A stretch of 64,000 bases of DNA from positions 9,052,001-9,116,000 of the forward strand of contig JAILWY010000021.1 of assembly GCA_022113835.1 (NCBI GenBank), written 5' to 3'. The stretch comes from Atopsyche davidsoni. Taxonomy: Eukaryota > Arthropoda > Insecta > Trichoptera > Hydrobiosidae. Positions 1-43,938 of the stretch are shown one piece after another (position 1 is the stretch's first letter; each line of letters begins with the position of its first letter). The translations under genes were made by a program, and so were the position numbers. Under the pieces are notes generated by a model that was not told the DNA's origin, ran no database searches, and saw nothing but the letters and a program-made list of their open reading frames with translations.

Positions 1-63
1 TTGATAAAAAGTATTTATGTGGTGTGGAGTTTGTTTTATAAAATCATATTTCCTTTTTTTCAG

Positions 64-32806
<32,743 letters not shown>

Positions 32807-33534
32807 CTGCTGCTGTGCAGCGCCCTCACCGACGGCCCTTACTCCTACATATGAACTCATGTGGGAGTAGCGCTCGCCACAGCCACAGATCCACACCTCC
32901 CTACTGCTTACTGCACACTCTCTCACGCCGTGTGTTTTTCATTTATTTCACAGTTCACTCTCTTTTAAACAAAATCAAACAGGATGTTTACCAAAAAACA
33001 ATACTTTCGTCTCCATGGATGGCAATATTGACTCCTAAATGCGTGTTTATTTTTTTAACATAACACAGCTTTATGCAAACTCCAGTTTTTTTTCAGTTGT
33101 GTTTTTTATATATTTATTTTTTGAAAAATAATTTGAAAATCCCTGCCACTTCCAGCGTAATCACAAACAACCCGGGCACATTTGAAGGATCGTTTTATTA
33201 GTTGTCTCTCAATCATAAAAACTGATCAAAGTGAAGTGTTTTTTTTATTATTTGAACACTTTTTATAATAAAAGTAAAAACTCTTTCACCATTTATATAT
33301 TCGTATATATGTATATATTGTATTACACCCATATTATATATTATTTTTAATTAACATACTTTAAGCATGATTATACTCACAATCAAAATTTTAGTTCAAA
33401 GTAACTTTTTGGACTAGAGAAACTGTTGAAATACTTAATTAATGAACTCAATACGTTGATTAGTTATTTTTAATATTTTACAATAATTTTTATTCAATAA
33501 ATCCACAACAATTGTGGCTAATTTTTAGTTTTAA

Positions 33535-33604
<70 letters not shown>

Positions 33605-36600
33605 CTTTACTATGTTTAGTACACTTTTTTGACTTGACAATATTATTTATATTTATTGTCAAAATAGTTAAGTGTATACGTAATTCAAGTAGATTTTGAT
33701 CACCATTGTTTTTATAAATTACAAATTAAAATTCATTGATAATACAAAATATTTTTACGAAATAACTAAGTTACAGTATCAAGCCTCTCTTGAACCTTTA
33801 TCAGCTATTGTCGAGTACTGTTTTTCACCTATTTTTTAATTTATACTATAAGAAATCTAAAATAATTTTAACTATCATAAAAGAGTAAGTGCTTTTTAAA
33901 TTTATATTAATAAGTAATTTGATACACTGCAGCAAAATTTCATTGCAAGTTTGCGCTGATGGAACAGTTACTTTATGATTTATTTTTTTTATAGTATATA
34001 AACTCACACTGGCTCAGCATAAGTACATGTTCAGTGAGATGGTCGCCAACCTCCTCTGAGGAGAGGCACCTGAAGAAGAAGATAGTATATAATTTTTTCT
34101 CTATATCAGTAGAGTTTTTTTGTTTATATATTCTCTATTAGCCAACAAATTTAATTTTATTTCAGTTATCATTTTTATTATTATTTATGAACCAATAAAT
34201 TGTATCCCACTTTTTATAACTGTTAATTACACATAATTTTTAAAATATTTTAGTAGAAAAAATCATTAGTTTACTTTAATTTTCTGATTATTCATAGACA
34301 TTATTTTTTATAATATTTTTAGAGTCTAAGACATTCTACTGTTACAAAACTTTTCATGATATTGGAGTATAAATAAAATTTTAAAAAATGTTAGTAATTA
34401 AAAATAAATTAAATTATTTCACATCACGCCAGGAAGTTATGATATTTTGAAGAAAAAATGTTTTGTAACAGTAGTTTTGTTCAAACAATTTCTGGCGAGA
34501 GTATGTTTATTGAATAAGATCAATGTTGAGAAAGGAATTCATCCTGTATGCGACTCCCCGGAAATTGTTTATTTTTCATCTTATTATTTGCTTTTACTAT
34601 TATTTTTGAATGTTTATACATTTGTATTTGAATATTTGATTAATAGATTATGGAGTTTTATTTGAACATTAGTTTCCTTTATGATTTGTCCTCCCTCACA
34701 CCGGTCCCGCGCTTGACGACTGGACCGGCCATAGCCAATGCTCCTAGTGGGCTGAGAGCGTAGCACGCAGTAGGAATAGTGCATCCAGATTGCTTTTGTT
34801 CTGAGCTGAGTTCTACTTAACCACGGGTGGCTGTGCGAGTGTGGGTCGAGGGATGCTGCATTGTATAAAGACTATATCTAATTGTCTCACTTATGAACTA
34901 TAGTGAATTAAATATCATTAAATGAACCTATTAGATTAATTCAGACAGTTGATTTAAAAAGTGGACTAAGAGTCATCGGTGTTCACGGCGAGTAGTCTAA
35001 AAACATCGATATGTTATGACTGAAAAGTTGTGAAAACGAAAACAGTTAATTAATACAAAAATATAATTGAATAGTGTTTAATAATTGGTTATCAATTGCC
35101 ATTATCGTGTGATAAATTCTTCATATATTTTTGGCTTGAATCGCCTGAATTGTTGTCGTCGCTAAACTACTATGATAAACAGAATATTGGGAGGAGTTGC
35201 TGATGAATTATATTTTATATTTGTCGAGCTTTGGTAGTATCACGTAGGAGAAGCAGAATGTGTTGGCGGAAGGGAGACTGACGCTACTCTTGTTATGTCC
35301 ATGCAAAACACATTTTTTAAGGAATCTAGAAATCTCATTGTGTATAATTATCATCGTTTGAAAATGTTTATGATCGCTTCAATCTCGATATGTACTAATA
35401 ACAAAAGTAAATAAGATATTTTAAAGTGTTTTATACATCAATTTATTATATTCTCAATTGATTTTTGATGTAAACGATATTGTCACAATGTTTTTTTTTG
35501 CACGGAAAGTAAATTGTTGTGGAATTTTGGCTATGGCTTCACACATGAAGCTTGCCAGCATCTCGTTTCTAGTGTTATGGATTGTGGGCTAGCTTTCCTT
35601 TGGTTTGATCGGGTAACCTTAACATTTGATGTCTGTTTGATTCAGTAGTTTGTCAGCCGCTCACAATTTTTCATCATTATTGAAATGTAAGTGTTTTCTC
35701 ATTAGTAAGATTTCCATCACTCACTGCCTTTAAAGTTAATGGTAAAATGTTGACTCTAGGAATACGCCGTGTTCCGCCGTACTCGCGCATCTCTTATTGT
35801 TTCCCGGGCAGTCTGCTTTCTTACAAATTATAACACTTGTTTTCAAAATAAATATTCAATGTAAGAGTTAACTTTTTTTAATGATTCCATACCGGTTTCC
35901 AACTGTGAATTCAATCGGCTCGATTGTTTATCCAATTTTGCCTTTGAATAGAAATTTGTAAAGTAATGAAAAGATAACTATTGTCAATCATTTTTATACA
36001 ATTTTGATTTATACAATATTGCTAGATCAATTTTATACGAGTTGCAGTTAACGTATACTTGTTACAAAGAAAACTCACAAATCTCAAAATAATCACTATG
36101 GACTTTTGCATATTTTCAGCACACTAAGCGTTTGTATCAAAATTTTCATCCCGAGTAAATAATAAAAATAATATTGTCTTAAATACCAGATATTTAATAT
36201 TCATAAATTCATTTAGACCTCCAGCTTGTATAGTATATGAGCTTCACTGGTAAAAAATTGCTCAAATCCATTTTCGATAAATATAGTGTCCTGCATTCAC
36301 ACTTGATTTTTATATGAAAATATTAATTTTCCATTGAAATAAGTGATAAAATAAATCCGAGGTTCATTGAGTGATTACTAAACAAGACTACACTGTTTGG
36401 AAATCATCAAACCATATGCAATGAAATTATAACAATGTTGTTGATGTTGATTGTTAATAAAAAATGCAAATATTGTAAATATCCGAAATAAATCTGTATT
36501 TGTATTTGAGAGCTCTTGTTTTATTATAAATCCCCTCATCATTTAAAATTATTTTAGGTTTGTATTTTTTTTTACTTGAAGTTTTGAATAGAGATGAATG

Positions 36601-36959
36601 TAATACACATAAAAATACAAAAAAAACCCTGGGTATATCACAACAGCCATATTTTACAAAAGGTAAAGCATAGCAGAGAGATGTTTTTGGTTTGTATGAA
36701 TAAAGAAAAAAGATCGAATGTTTGTTAAGTAGTATAATATAAATATTATCTATAAACATTAAAAAAATAGTTGACACCAGTTGCACTGTAAATACATATA
36801 TGGCAGTAGAAAGAGGAATTATTTACATTATTATGTATATCTCTTACAATCAAATCGTTGGCGAAATATTATCAATCATAAAAAATCCACTCACTCATTT
36901 GTACTCTGTTGAATGTGGCATGATTATCGGAAACCAAAATAATCAAATAAATCATTTTT
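32807..36959 (+). other. slo 3' UTR and intergenic region
   Basis: The first part is presumably the slo 3' UTR. aataaa signals occur at 33267-33272 and 33496-33501; which one is used cannot be told. A long TA microsatellite follows. At about 34013-34090 there is a phrase ending gcacctgaagaagaagata that resembles retroelement 3' ends, but no family was assigned. The rest is AT-rich, with a less AT-rich patch at about 34690-34850. No coding gene is supported. Confidence 0.6.
33535..33603. repeat. TA dinucleotide microsatellite
   Basis: About 34 TA/AT units with one c interruption near 33550. It lies in or just after the slo 3' UTR and is likely to vary in length between individuals. Confidence 0.95.
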
Positions 36960-37956
36960 CTACTTCTTATTCTTTCGTGTGCTTCTTTTTTTATTTCTGG
37001 ATGTTTTAGAATGAATAAGAGGTATATCATTAAGAGGTGCGTTGACACCAATATTCTGTCTAGGTATAGAAGTAGAAACATTGTTAATTGGCTCCAGGGT
37101 TTTCTTATTTCTTAGATAACTCTTTCCTGATGAAGTGGAAAAATCTGAGACTTGTTTTCTTTTACCCTTATTTTCATCTGATTGTATTGGAGGTAATGAA
37201 ATATTTCTATTCATATGAGCACTATTTTTGGGAAGGACATCATTAGCCTGCGGTATGGAAACTGATCGAACCGCTGGAATTCTAGGTCTTGCTGGAACTT
37301 CAATAGGATCTAGAATATGTGTCTGCCTCTCACTCATATTATTTAATTTTCTAGATGCCGATATTGAACTGGGAGATTTCCAGGCGTTATGGTTTTGAAA
37401 GACTTTTGAGTCATCAACTAAAATATTTCTTTTACTGATATTAGAGTAGAGAGAGGCAGCACTACTGTCTCTAGTTTGTTGGTTCTGTTTAATTTGAGGG
37501 TTGTTGCCAAAGTTGAATGGTAATGATACGAAATCTGGAGTATGTACATTTTTTCTCTGTTGCCAACGTGACGAGGACAGTTCAGATTTAACTAAAGTAG
37601 ATGTGCCTAATCTTTGCATTTGAAAATCACTTTGCAATGGCAATTTGTTAAGGGGAGTAATATGAAGAAATGAGTCGAGTTCCTCCACTAAGCTCACTGC
37701 GCTTGATTTCTTTTTAATTACACTATTTGAATATTTCATGGGTGAGTTTTGAGTAAACGATTTATTATTAGTTCTCAGTGGCATAAGCCTCTGATTATCA
37801 TTGGCTTGGGTGAGAGCGTTATTTGCCTTAAAAAATGTTTTTTTGAGTTCCTCTTCCTCTTTATCACTATCATAATGCAAGGCTAGAACTTCTTCTTCAG
37901 TATCATAAGAATCTTCATCCTCCAATTTTGAAGCACCATAATTATGTCCAACAACT
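36960..37956 (-). CDS. FAM149-like gene, exon 4 (terminal)
   Basis: The acceptor on the minus strand is tttatag; the first base completes Arg. After VVGHNYGASKLEDEDSYDTE comes an acidic stretch, then a long Ser/Asn/Lys/Gln-rich region probably without fold, ending in a Lys/Arg-rich tail (SKTSRNKKRSTRKNKK) and TAG at 36960-36962. Confidence 0.8.
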
Positions 37957-39338
37957 CTATAAAATAAAAAGAGCCCGTTTAACATTTAAAATACAAAAAT
38001 TATCATGATAAAAAAAGTCTGAACATTGAACAATATTTTCACAGTAATAAAAAAGCATTAAGGTCAAATAAATAACTGCCTATAATACATTTGACCTTAA
38101 TTGCAAAAGCAAAAATTTTAGATGATATTTTATGCATTAATAATATGAATATAATTTCATTCAAATAAGATTGGGTGTATAGTAAAAAAAATAAGGCAAT
38201 CATAAATTCAAATTACTTCCTGTTAGACTTATACTAAGGCTATATTATTTAGGAGGTCTGAATACAAGCATTAACTCCAGGTCAAAATATTATCAACAAA
38301 ATGAATTATTCATAACTTAACATTGTAAGTAAGGTCATAATTCATTAGGTCAAATCAATTAATTCTTGATAAAAAAAAAATTACCTTATGTGTGGAAACA
38401 TCTCCTTCCACTGATTACATTCGTCTTTGAGATGTTTCTGAGTAACTTTAGGGCCTTCTTCATCATAGAGAGTTCTTTGTACTTTCTCCCATTCTTCAGC
38501 CACAAGCCTCGTTCCTTCATTATCAGCCCAAGAAAACATTGAACTTGCACTACTGTCACTTCCCTCGAGCTCCAGGAAATCAGGAGAATCTACAACAGAA
38601 TAAATAAAATATAAGCAATAAGTATTATCAATACAATAAACATAGTAATTAGCAAATAGTAATTAGCCTCAACCACAAGTGTTGTCTCATATGTTTGAAA
38701 AGATTTAAATCAAGTAATTAAACACAATCAGACCTATCATAAGAACCAGACACTGGAACTAAAATCTCAGACAGGTGTGGCAAAATTAAGTATTACATTT
38801 AACACGTGTGGAGCTAATGGGATTGAAAAATATATAGGTACCTGTTCCTGTATCACTCAATGATGGCCAGTCTGTTCTATGAAACATGTCAGGAAATCTT
38901 TGGGAAGTTGCACTAGATAAAGTAGAATTGTGACTAAGTCCTCTATCACTCATTCTGAAGCTTAGTTTGCGATCTGGAAGGCTACTTATTTCTTCATCAA
39001 ATGTATCAGGCGTCTGAGGAACTCTATCGTGTATAATCTCAGGCAGTTGTCTGCCAGGGGGCAATTTAATCTTTTCCAAAGGCATCAAGCATCTTCTCCC
39101 CGACATATTTATACCACTGCATCCATTATCATCTGCGACCTATATTAATATAGAGAAAAACATAATTACTACCCATGTTTTTATGTATATTTAATAATAA
39201 AAAAATACCTGCGGCAAATGTAAAAATGATTACTTCAAGTTTCGGTGTAAGGTTACTTGAAACAAATACAACATTCGAAAAAAAAATATTTGTGAAAACA
39301 TACGAGCTTATATTCTTACCTGATATGTTATCGTCCAT
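36960..39338 (-). CDS. FAM149-family (DUF3719) protein, four exons
   Basis: Minus-strand exons are 39338-39320, 39132-38842, 38589-38385 and 37956-36960. All have AG/GT borders and the phases join (1, 1, 2). CDS is 1512 nt, 503 residues. The protein starts MDDNISDDNGCSGINM. Exon 3 reads EEWEKVQRTLYDEEGPKVTQ then LKDECNQWKEMFPHIR, continued by VVGHNYGAS. This acidic/Trp-containing block with FPH-(I/L)-R is the core of DUF3719 in FAM149A/B proteins. FAM149B1 is tied to primary cilia in vertebrates; a ciliary role here is inferred from the family. The rest is Ser/Asn/Lys-rich and looks disordered, with a very basic C-terminus. The family call rests on one motif region. The start ATG (39336-39338) is chosen because its 19-nt exon has a consensus gtaaga donor and the right phase. 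Confidence 0.72.
38385..38589 (-). CDS. FAM149-like gene, exon 3 (DUF3719 core)
   Basis: Minus strand: acceptor ttgtag, donor gtaatt. It reads DSPDFLELEGSDSSASSMFS then WADNEGTRLVAEEWEKVQRT and on to FPHIR. It contains the diagnostic block of the family. Confidence 0.82.
38842..39132 (-). CDS. FAM149-like gene, exon 2
   Basis: Minus strand: acceptor tcgcag, donor gtacct. It reads DDNGCSGINMSGRRCLMPLE, then KIKLPPGRQLPEIIHDRVPQ, and ends DWPSLSDTGTG. An internal Met follows, but the upstream 19-nt exon gives a better start. Confidence 0.75.
39320..39338 (-). CDS. FAM149-like gene, exon 1 (19 coding nt)
   Basis: ATG GAC GAT AAC ATA TCA G followed by the consensus donor gtaaga, on the minus strand. 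Too short to appear as an open frame; supported by donor quality and by phase-1 fit to exon 2. Confidence 0.6.
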
Positions 39339-40185
39339 TTTGTGTTTATTTTGGTGATAAACACAATGTTTTATATTTCTCATGAGACCCTTCCACAACA
39401 AGAAACATCAGTAACTGAATATCTAATTCATTTCGGCTAAATTTGACATATTTGTACAAATCAATGAACGCGGGAAGTCATAGACAAAAAATAAACAAGA
39501 TTCTTCTTTTTCTTTTATGTCAACTCACAATCGTTGTGATGTAGGCGCAGGTTATGGCGATTATTTTTTACGATTTCCATCTATAATAATTTTGACTTAT
39601 ATATCTGTCAATAAAAAATATTTATGCTTCACCACGAAATAAATTTAATTAATGTTTCAAATAAAATACTTTTGTAAATACATATGACATGCTTATTCAT
39701 TGATGAATGACAGCACGTGTAAGCAATTATTGTTTTTAATTTTTTAATATTTATTGATTAAAACGTTGCAAATATTGTCAGAAATTTTTTTCTATGGAAG
39801 TATGATTACTATTATGATTTCTGGTAGGTTACGGAAAATTTAACTAATAATATTAAAGCATATTAACATTTTTTTTAATTGCTATTTAATTTCATAGAAA
39901 GAACATAAATAAATTTAAATCTTATATTTCCGTGCATAATGAATATAATACACAGTTTGATGATTATGTTTAGATATTTGTCTACAAATAATTAAAATAT
40001 TTTACTAGTACTACCATCACATTTTGTATCTAAATTTCAAATTAATAATCTAGCTATTACTATCTACTCACCTATATTTAAAGAAGTTCATAATATGAGT
40101 CCAAATATTTGACGATCATTGTGATAGCCAGGAATTAACGTTAATCAAAACATTCATGTTTTTCATTGTGAAACGGAGTAATATA
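39339..40185. other. upstream region of the FAM149-like gene
   Basis: AT-rich; should hold the promoter and 5' UTR of the minus-strand gene. No motif could be assigned. Confidence 0.5.
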
Positions 40186-41579
40186 CACCCATACCTCGCT
40201 TTACGGTCTAGATATATTCCACGAAACTTGGCCGCAAAGCAAAAAGCCGTATAAGGAATCAATTATTCTAATACAAATTCAATGGGATCGGTTCCAAATT
40301 TGATAAATATGTAACACTTTTTACACATTCTGGCCATATTTTTTTCCAAACATGGTTCATTGTTGTTAATTTTAATTCCTTCCATGATTCACTGATGCTG
40401 TCAACAGCATCCTCGATGTTATAGTTTTTCCAAAATGTTTTAATTGAAGCTTTACCATCGGTTTCCCATATAAGTTGTCGGAAAGTTCGGCGTAGGTAAT
40501 ATGCCTTAAAAGTGGCTATTGCACCCTGATCCATTGGTTGGATCAGAGCTGTTGTATTTTTCGGAAAGTACTCAATCATGACATCTTCAGATAGCTCGGA
40601 TAAATTAGTAGGATGCCCTGGTGCATTATCCAAAATTAGCAAAGCCTTGTTGGTTATGTAATTGTCTCGCAAATATTTTTTTCACTTCTGTACAAAAGTG
40701 ATCTTTGAACCAATCCTCAAAAGTAGCTTTAGTCATCCAAGCTTTCTTGTTAGATTTCCATATGACTGGTAATTGATTTTTATTTAGTTCTTTAAGAGGC
40801 CTTGGATTTTCGGACAAATATATTAAGGTTTTAGCTTAAAATCACCCGCGGCATTTGCACCAAGTAGCAATGTTAATCATTCTTTAGACACCTTATAACC
40901 AGGTGCAGATTTTTCGGTTTTTGAAATGTACACGCGATCAGGCATTGGCTTCCAATAAAGCCCTGTTTCGTCTACGTTAAACACTTGTTCAGGTTTATAA
41001 CCACCTCTTTCAATAATTCCATTTAAAATTTTGGGATATTCCAATCGGCGCTAGCTGCTTCACATTTCATTTTCAAATTATGCAAAATAAATTTTTCAAA
41101 CCATCCTCGGCTTGCTTGGAATGTGACATCTTCAGAAGATTCATCAGTATCTCCATTCTTCAAATTTTCGAAAATACTTAAAGCTTTTTCCTGGATAGTC
41201 ATTTGACTCATTGGCATTCTCCGTTTGTTATTGTCCTCAATCCATATAATCAATAGTTAAAATAAGCTTAATAAAAAAATACATACATATTAAAAAAAAA
41301 TTATTTGTACACTCATACATATGTACTTAGGTACTAAAAATGTCCCTAATTATTTCCAATTTTTCCAGTTAATGTGTAACAATCAGTAATAAAAATGTAC
41401 ATAAAACACTCACAGACAAGTCTAAACCAGCCGCTCTATGAGCACACACTGAATAACGCTCGTAAACAAAATAACATTGAAAAAAAGTTTTTTTTGCCAT
41501 TATAGAGAAACATTTTAGGCCGTATATCGAAAACGTGCCTTAATTGAAAAGCGAAAGGCCGTATAGCGAGGTATGGGTG
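40186..41579 (-). mobile_element. Tigger/pogo-type DNA transposon, dead copy
   Basis: Terminal inverted repeats are visible: CACCCATACCTCGCTTTACG at the left and its near-complement (cgtatagcgaggtatgggtg) at the right. Both ends are flanked by TA, the target duplication of this superfamily. Length is about 1.39 kb. The transposase is on the minus strand, starting near the right end. The copy is broken and cannot make a functional enzyme. Confidence 0.9.
40268..41253 (-). pseudogene. Tigger/pogo transposase remnant
   Basis: From the right: a fragment with a CENP-B-type HTH motif (FQASRGWFEKFILHNLKMKC, about 41023-41253); then NVDETGLYWK (first catalytic Asp, codon 40970-40972); then a fragment at 40626-40817; then LILDNAPGHP (second Asp, codon 40628-40630) and IQPMDQGAI (third Asp, codon about 40529-40531), running on to 40268. 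The pieces lie in different frames with at least two frameshifts and stop codons. The family is DDE, jerky/Tigger type, cut-and-paste. Confidence 0.88.
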
Positions 41580-41613
41580 TATTAATACTGAATAGTGAAA
41601 ATGTCATTATTAA

Positions 41614-42238
41614 CACATTGTATGCATGTTAAGTCGCTTTTGGTCAACTAGTACTAGAGCGCGGGTCGCATATAAATATGTTTTTGATAGACTGGCGGTA
41701 GAATGCAGGTCGCTTGTAAATATACGTCTGTACGAAATAGCGCACTGTTTGTATGGCGTCACTAAGGTCGAAACTACCCAGGTAAAAAGAGCAATGGGAT
41801 AGTTTTTGGTTAGTGACACATTTGTTGCGTTGAGATCGAAAAACTCGTAGGAATGGGAAAAAAAAAACATTCAGACAATTTATTTGTAAATTTTGCAAAG
41901 TTCCTCTTCACAGAGGCAAATGTTTTGAAAGATATCACACTCTCAAACGTTATTGATACTTTTTATGTTTAGGTAAACATTTTTTGTATAAAATTTTTAA
42001 ATAAAGTTTAAAAAACGATTTTTTTTTCAATTTCCTTGAAAAAAAAAACCTATGTTCGAATGTAGAAGTTATGTCCACAGAACTGTGAATAATACAATTA
42101 TAAGTAATACAAAAAAATAAATATAAAAATCAAATGAGTATTTTCCATGTTATCGCAATTTACCCAAATGTTTAAATGTCGCGAAAAACGCCCGCTCCAC
42201 GCATAGTTCCGCGGCGCAAGTCGCCCACATACAATGTA
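41614..42238 (+). mobile_element. piggyBac-like element, internally deleted
   Basis: TTAA lies at 41610-41613 and again at 42239-42242, the target duplication typical of piggyBac elements. The ends share the inverted repeat ACATTGTATG (one mismatch at the outermost base). Inside, the + strand encodes the cysteine-rich C-terminus of a piggyBac transposase. About 625 bp against a usual 2-3 kb, so most of the transposase is gone. Confidence 0.8.
41834..41956 (+). pseudogene. piggyBac transposase C-terminal Cys-rich tail
   Basis: After a stop, the + frame reads DRKTRRNGKKKTFRQF, then ICKFCKVPLHRGKCFERYHT and LKRY before TGA at 41954-41956. The C..C....H.. C....YH spacing is that of the zinc-binding tail that ends piggyBac transposases. 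No catalytic domain remains upstream. Confidence 0.75.
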
Positions 42239-42242
42239 TTAA

Positions 42243-42487
42243 TACAGTGACAATTTTTAAACATATAACTCTTTGAATGCAAAGATTAATTGACTGCACG
42301 ACACCTATTTATTTTTTTAGGTATCCTTGTTCTCCTAACATAAGAAAAATCTAAACATTGGAAAGAAATAAAAGTATACCTTCAGAATAATTTGATAAGT
42401 TAAGATACATATAAAAATACTTTAAGAAATGAAAGAAAATATTTTAATTACAAAGAATATATTTTCAAAACAATAATAAAAATACCA
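42243..42487. other. UTP18 3' flank
   Basis: Short AT-rich stretch between the piggyBac-like element and the UTP18 stop codon; presumably the UTP18 3' UTR. Confidence 0.5.
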
Positions 42488-43814
42488 CTAGTAATTTTTA
42501 TAATGATTTAGACGGTACAAGTATGCTAGTTTTTTATTATTTCCAAAACTCATGTAGCCACTGTGAGGGGAAAAGTTGATTGCAGAGCAATGACTTAAAT
42601 TCGCATTTAATCCAGGAAAATTTAGGAATACTTCAAAGGAAGGAATGTGAGCTAACCGGATAGAGTTTGCCTTGTTTGAGGAACCGAATGCTAATATTTC
42701 TGATGTAGGATTAAATTTTAAATCTGTAATCTTAGTGGTGAGGTTGAGTAAGACTTTAATAGGAGTGGGATCTTTTGATAATAGCACATTTTTAGTTTCA
42801 TATAAATTAACAACACCTTCAGCGCTACCAGTTGCAAAATAAGTACCGGACGGACTAATAGCTAAGCTGGATCCAGAGAGGCAACCTTCATCTACCCATT
42901 TGTGAAATACTCGAAGTGTTGAGAGATTCCATACAGTCACCTGTCCGTCCGCACCGTGACCATAAAGTTTAGTACTATCATGGCTGAAAGCAATTGCGGT
43001 CACATTGGCATCTTGTTTTAAAGTTTTAATAAGTTCGGTTGATTTTGAACACAACAGATGAATTTCACCAAATCTACCAGCAACAGCAATATATTTGCCA
43101 CAATTAGAAAGTTCAAACATTTTCATTTTTGTTATAGCCGGAGGTAATTTAATTTGCACAGTCTTAGCATTCATCAAATCATATTTATGGAAATATGGAA
43201 AAAGTGATCCCAATATGGCAACAGAACCATCTCGAGAGAATCGTGCACATTGAACAGGATATTTTTTAAAAGCTACAGAGTGCAACTTTTCATTTTTTAG
43301 CCCATCAACAGTAACAAGAGATATAACACCAGACATTCCAGCGATGAGAGCTACACTAGATGTAGGGTGAAATTCTATAGCATTTATAATGGGTCCCTCT
43401 TTACCAGTGCTAGTGTTTAGATATGGTAACCTTTTATAATCAAGATATCCTTTAGGAAGAAATATAACAGATGATTTAGCAAGACACCCCACACTTTGTA
43501 ATATATTATTATCATCATCATCACTGTCGTTGTTTATTTCTGTTTTAAGTTGTGCCCACTCAGGCGTGCCCACTAAAAGTTTGTATTTATGTTTGACAAG
43601 CTCAGAATATTGTCCTGTATAATCGTTTACACCTCCATTGGGTAAATTTCTTCCTTGGGTTTGTAGAGCAGAGCCAACATCAATGTCATCGTCTTCATCG
43701 TGCCATACAGCAGCCTCTTCTTTGTTTGATACAATACTAGCCGTGTTTTCATTATAATTGCTTTTAAATTTTTCTAACAAGTCGGATGTATTACTGAAGA
43801 GAAGTTTGTGTAAC
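42488..43814 (-). CDS. UTP18: UTP18 exon 2
   Basis: Minus-strand acceptor ttttag; the first base completes Lys. 442 codons including the stop TAG at 42488-42490. Encodes the acidic segment and the whole WD-repeat domain. Confidence 0.92.
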
Positions 43815-43938
43815 CTAAAACAAATACATTGGTCAAAACTTAAAATTTAACAATCAAAAACATCAACAGAATTATAATAATCTATAGAGCGTACTTTTCT
43901 TCGTTAGCAAGTTTTAGTTTTTTCGGCTTAGATGCCAT
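42488..43938 (-). CDS. UTP18: UTP18 / WDR50, U3 snoRNP-associated WD-repeat protein, two exons
   Basis: Minus-strand exons 43938-43895 and 43814-42488 join in phase 2 to give 456 residues starting MASKPKKLKLANEEKLHKLL. UTP18 is a nucleolar member of the UTPB part of the SSU processome, which processes 18S rRNA. The N-terminus is Lys-rich then acidic (WHDEDDDIDVG), followed by a WD-repeat beta-propeller. Visible repeat cores include NAIEFHPTSSVALIAGMSGV, QCARFSRDGSVAILGS, TAIAFSHDSTKLYGHGADGQ with VTVWNL, and SSLAISPSGTYFATGSAEGV. The protein ends in the family's FSPHSGYMSFGNNKKLAYLY. It is somewhat shorter than many family members, mainly before the propeller. Confidence 0.92.
43895..43938 (-). 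CDS. UTP18: UTP18 exon 1
   Basis: ATG at 43936-43938, 44 nt, donor gtacgc. It reads MASKPKKLKLANEE plus two bases of Lys. Basic N-terminus, consistent with nucleolar targeting. The intron is 80 bp. Confidence 0.85.
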
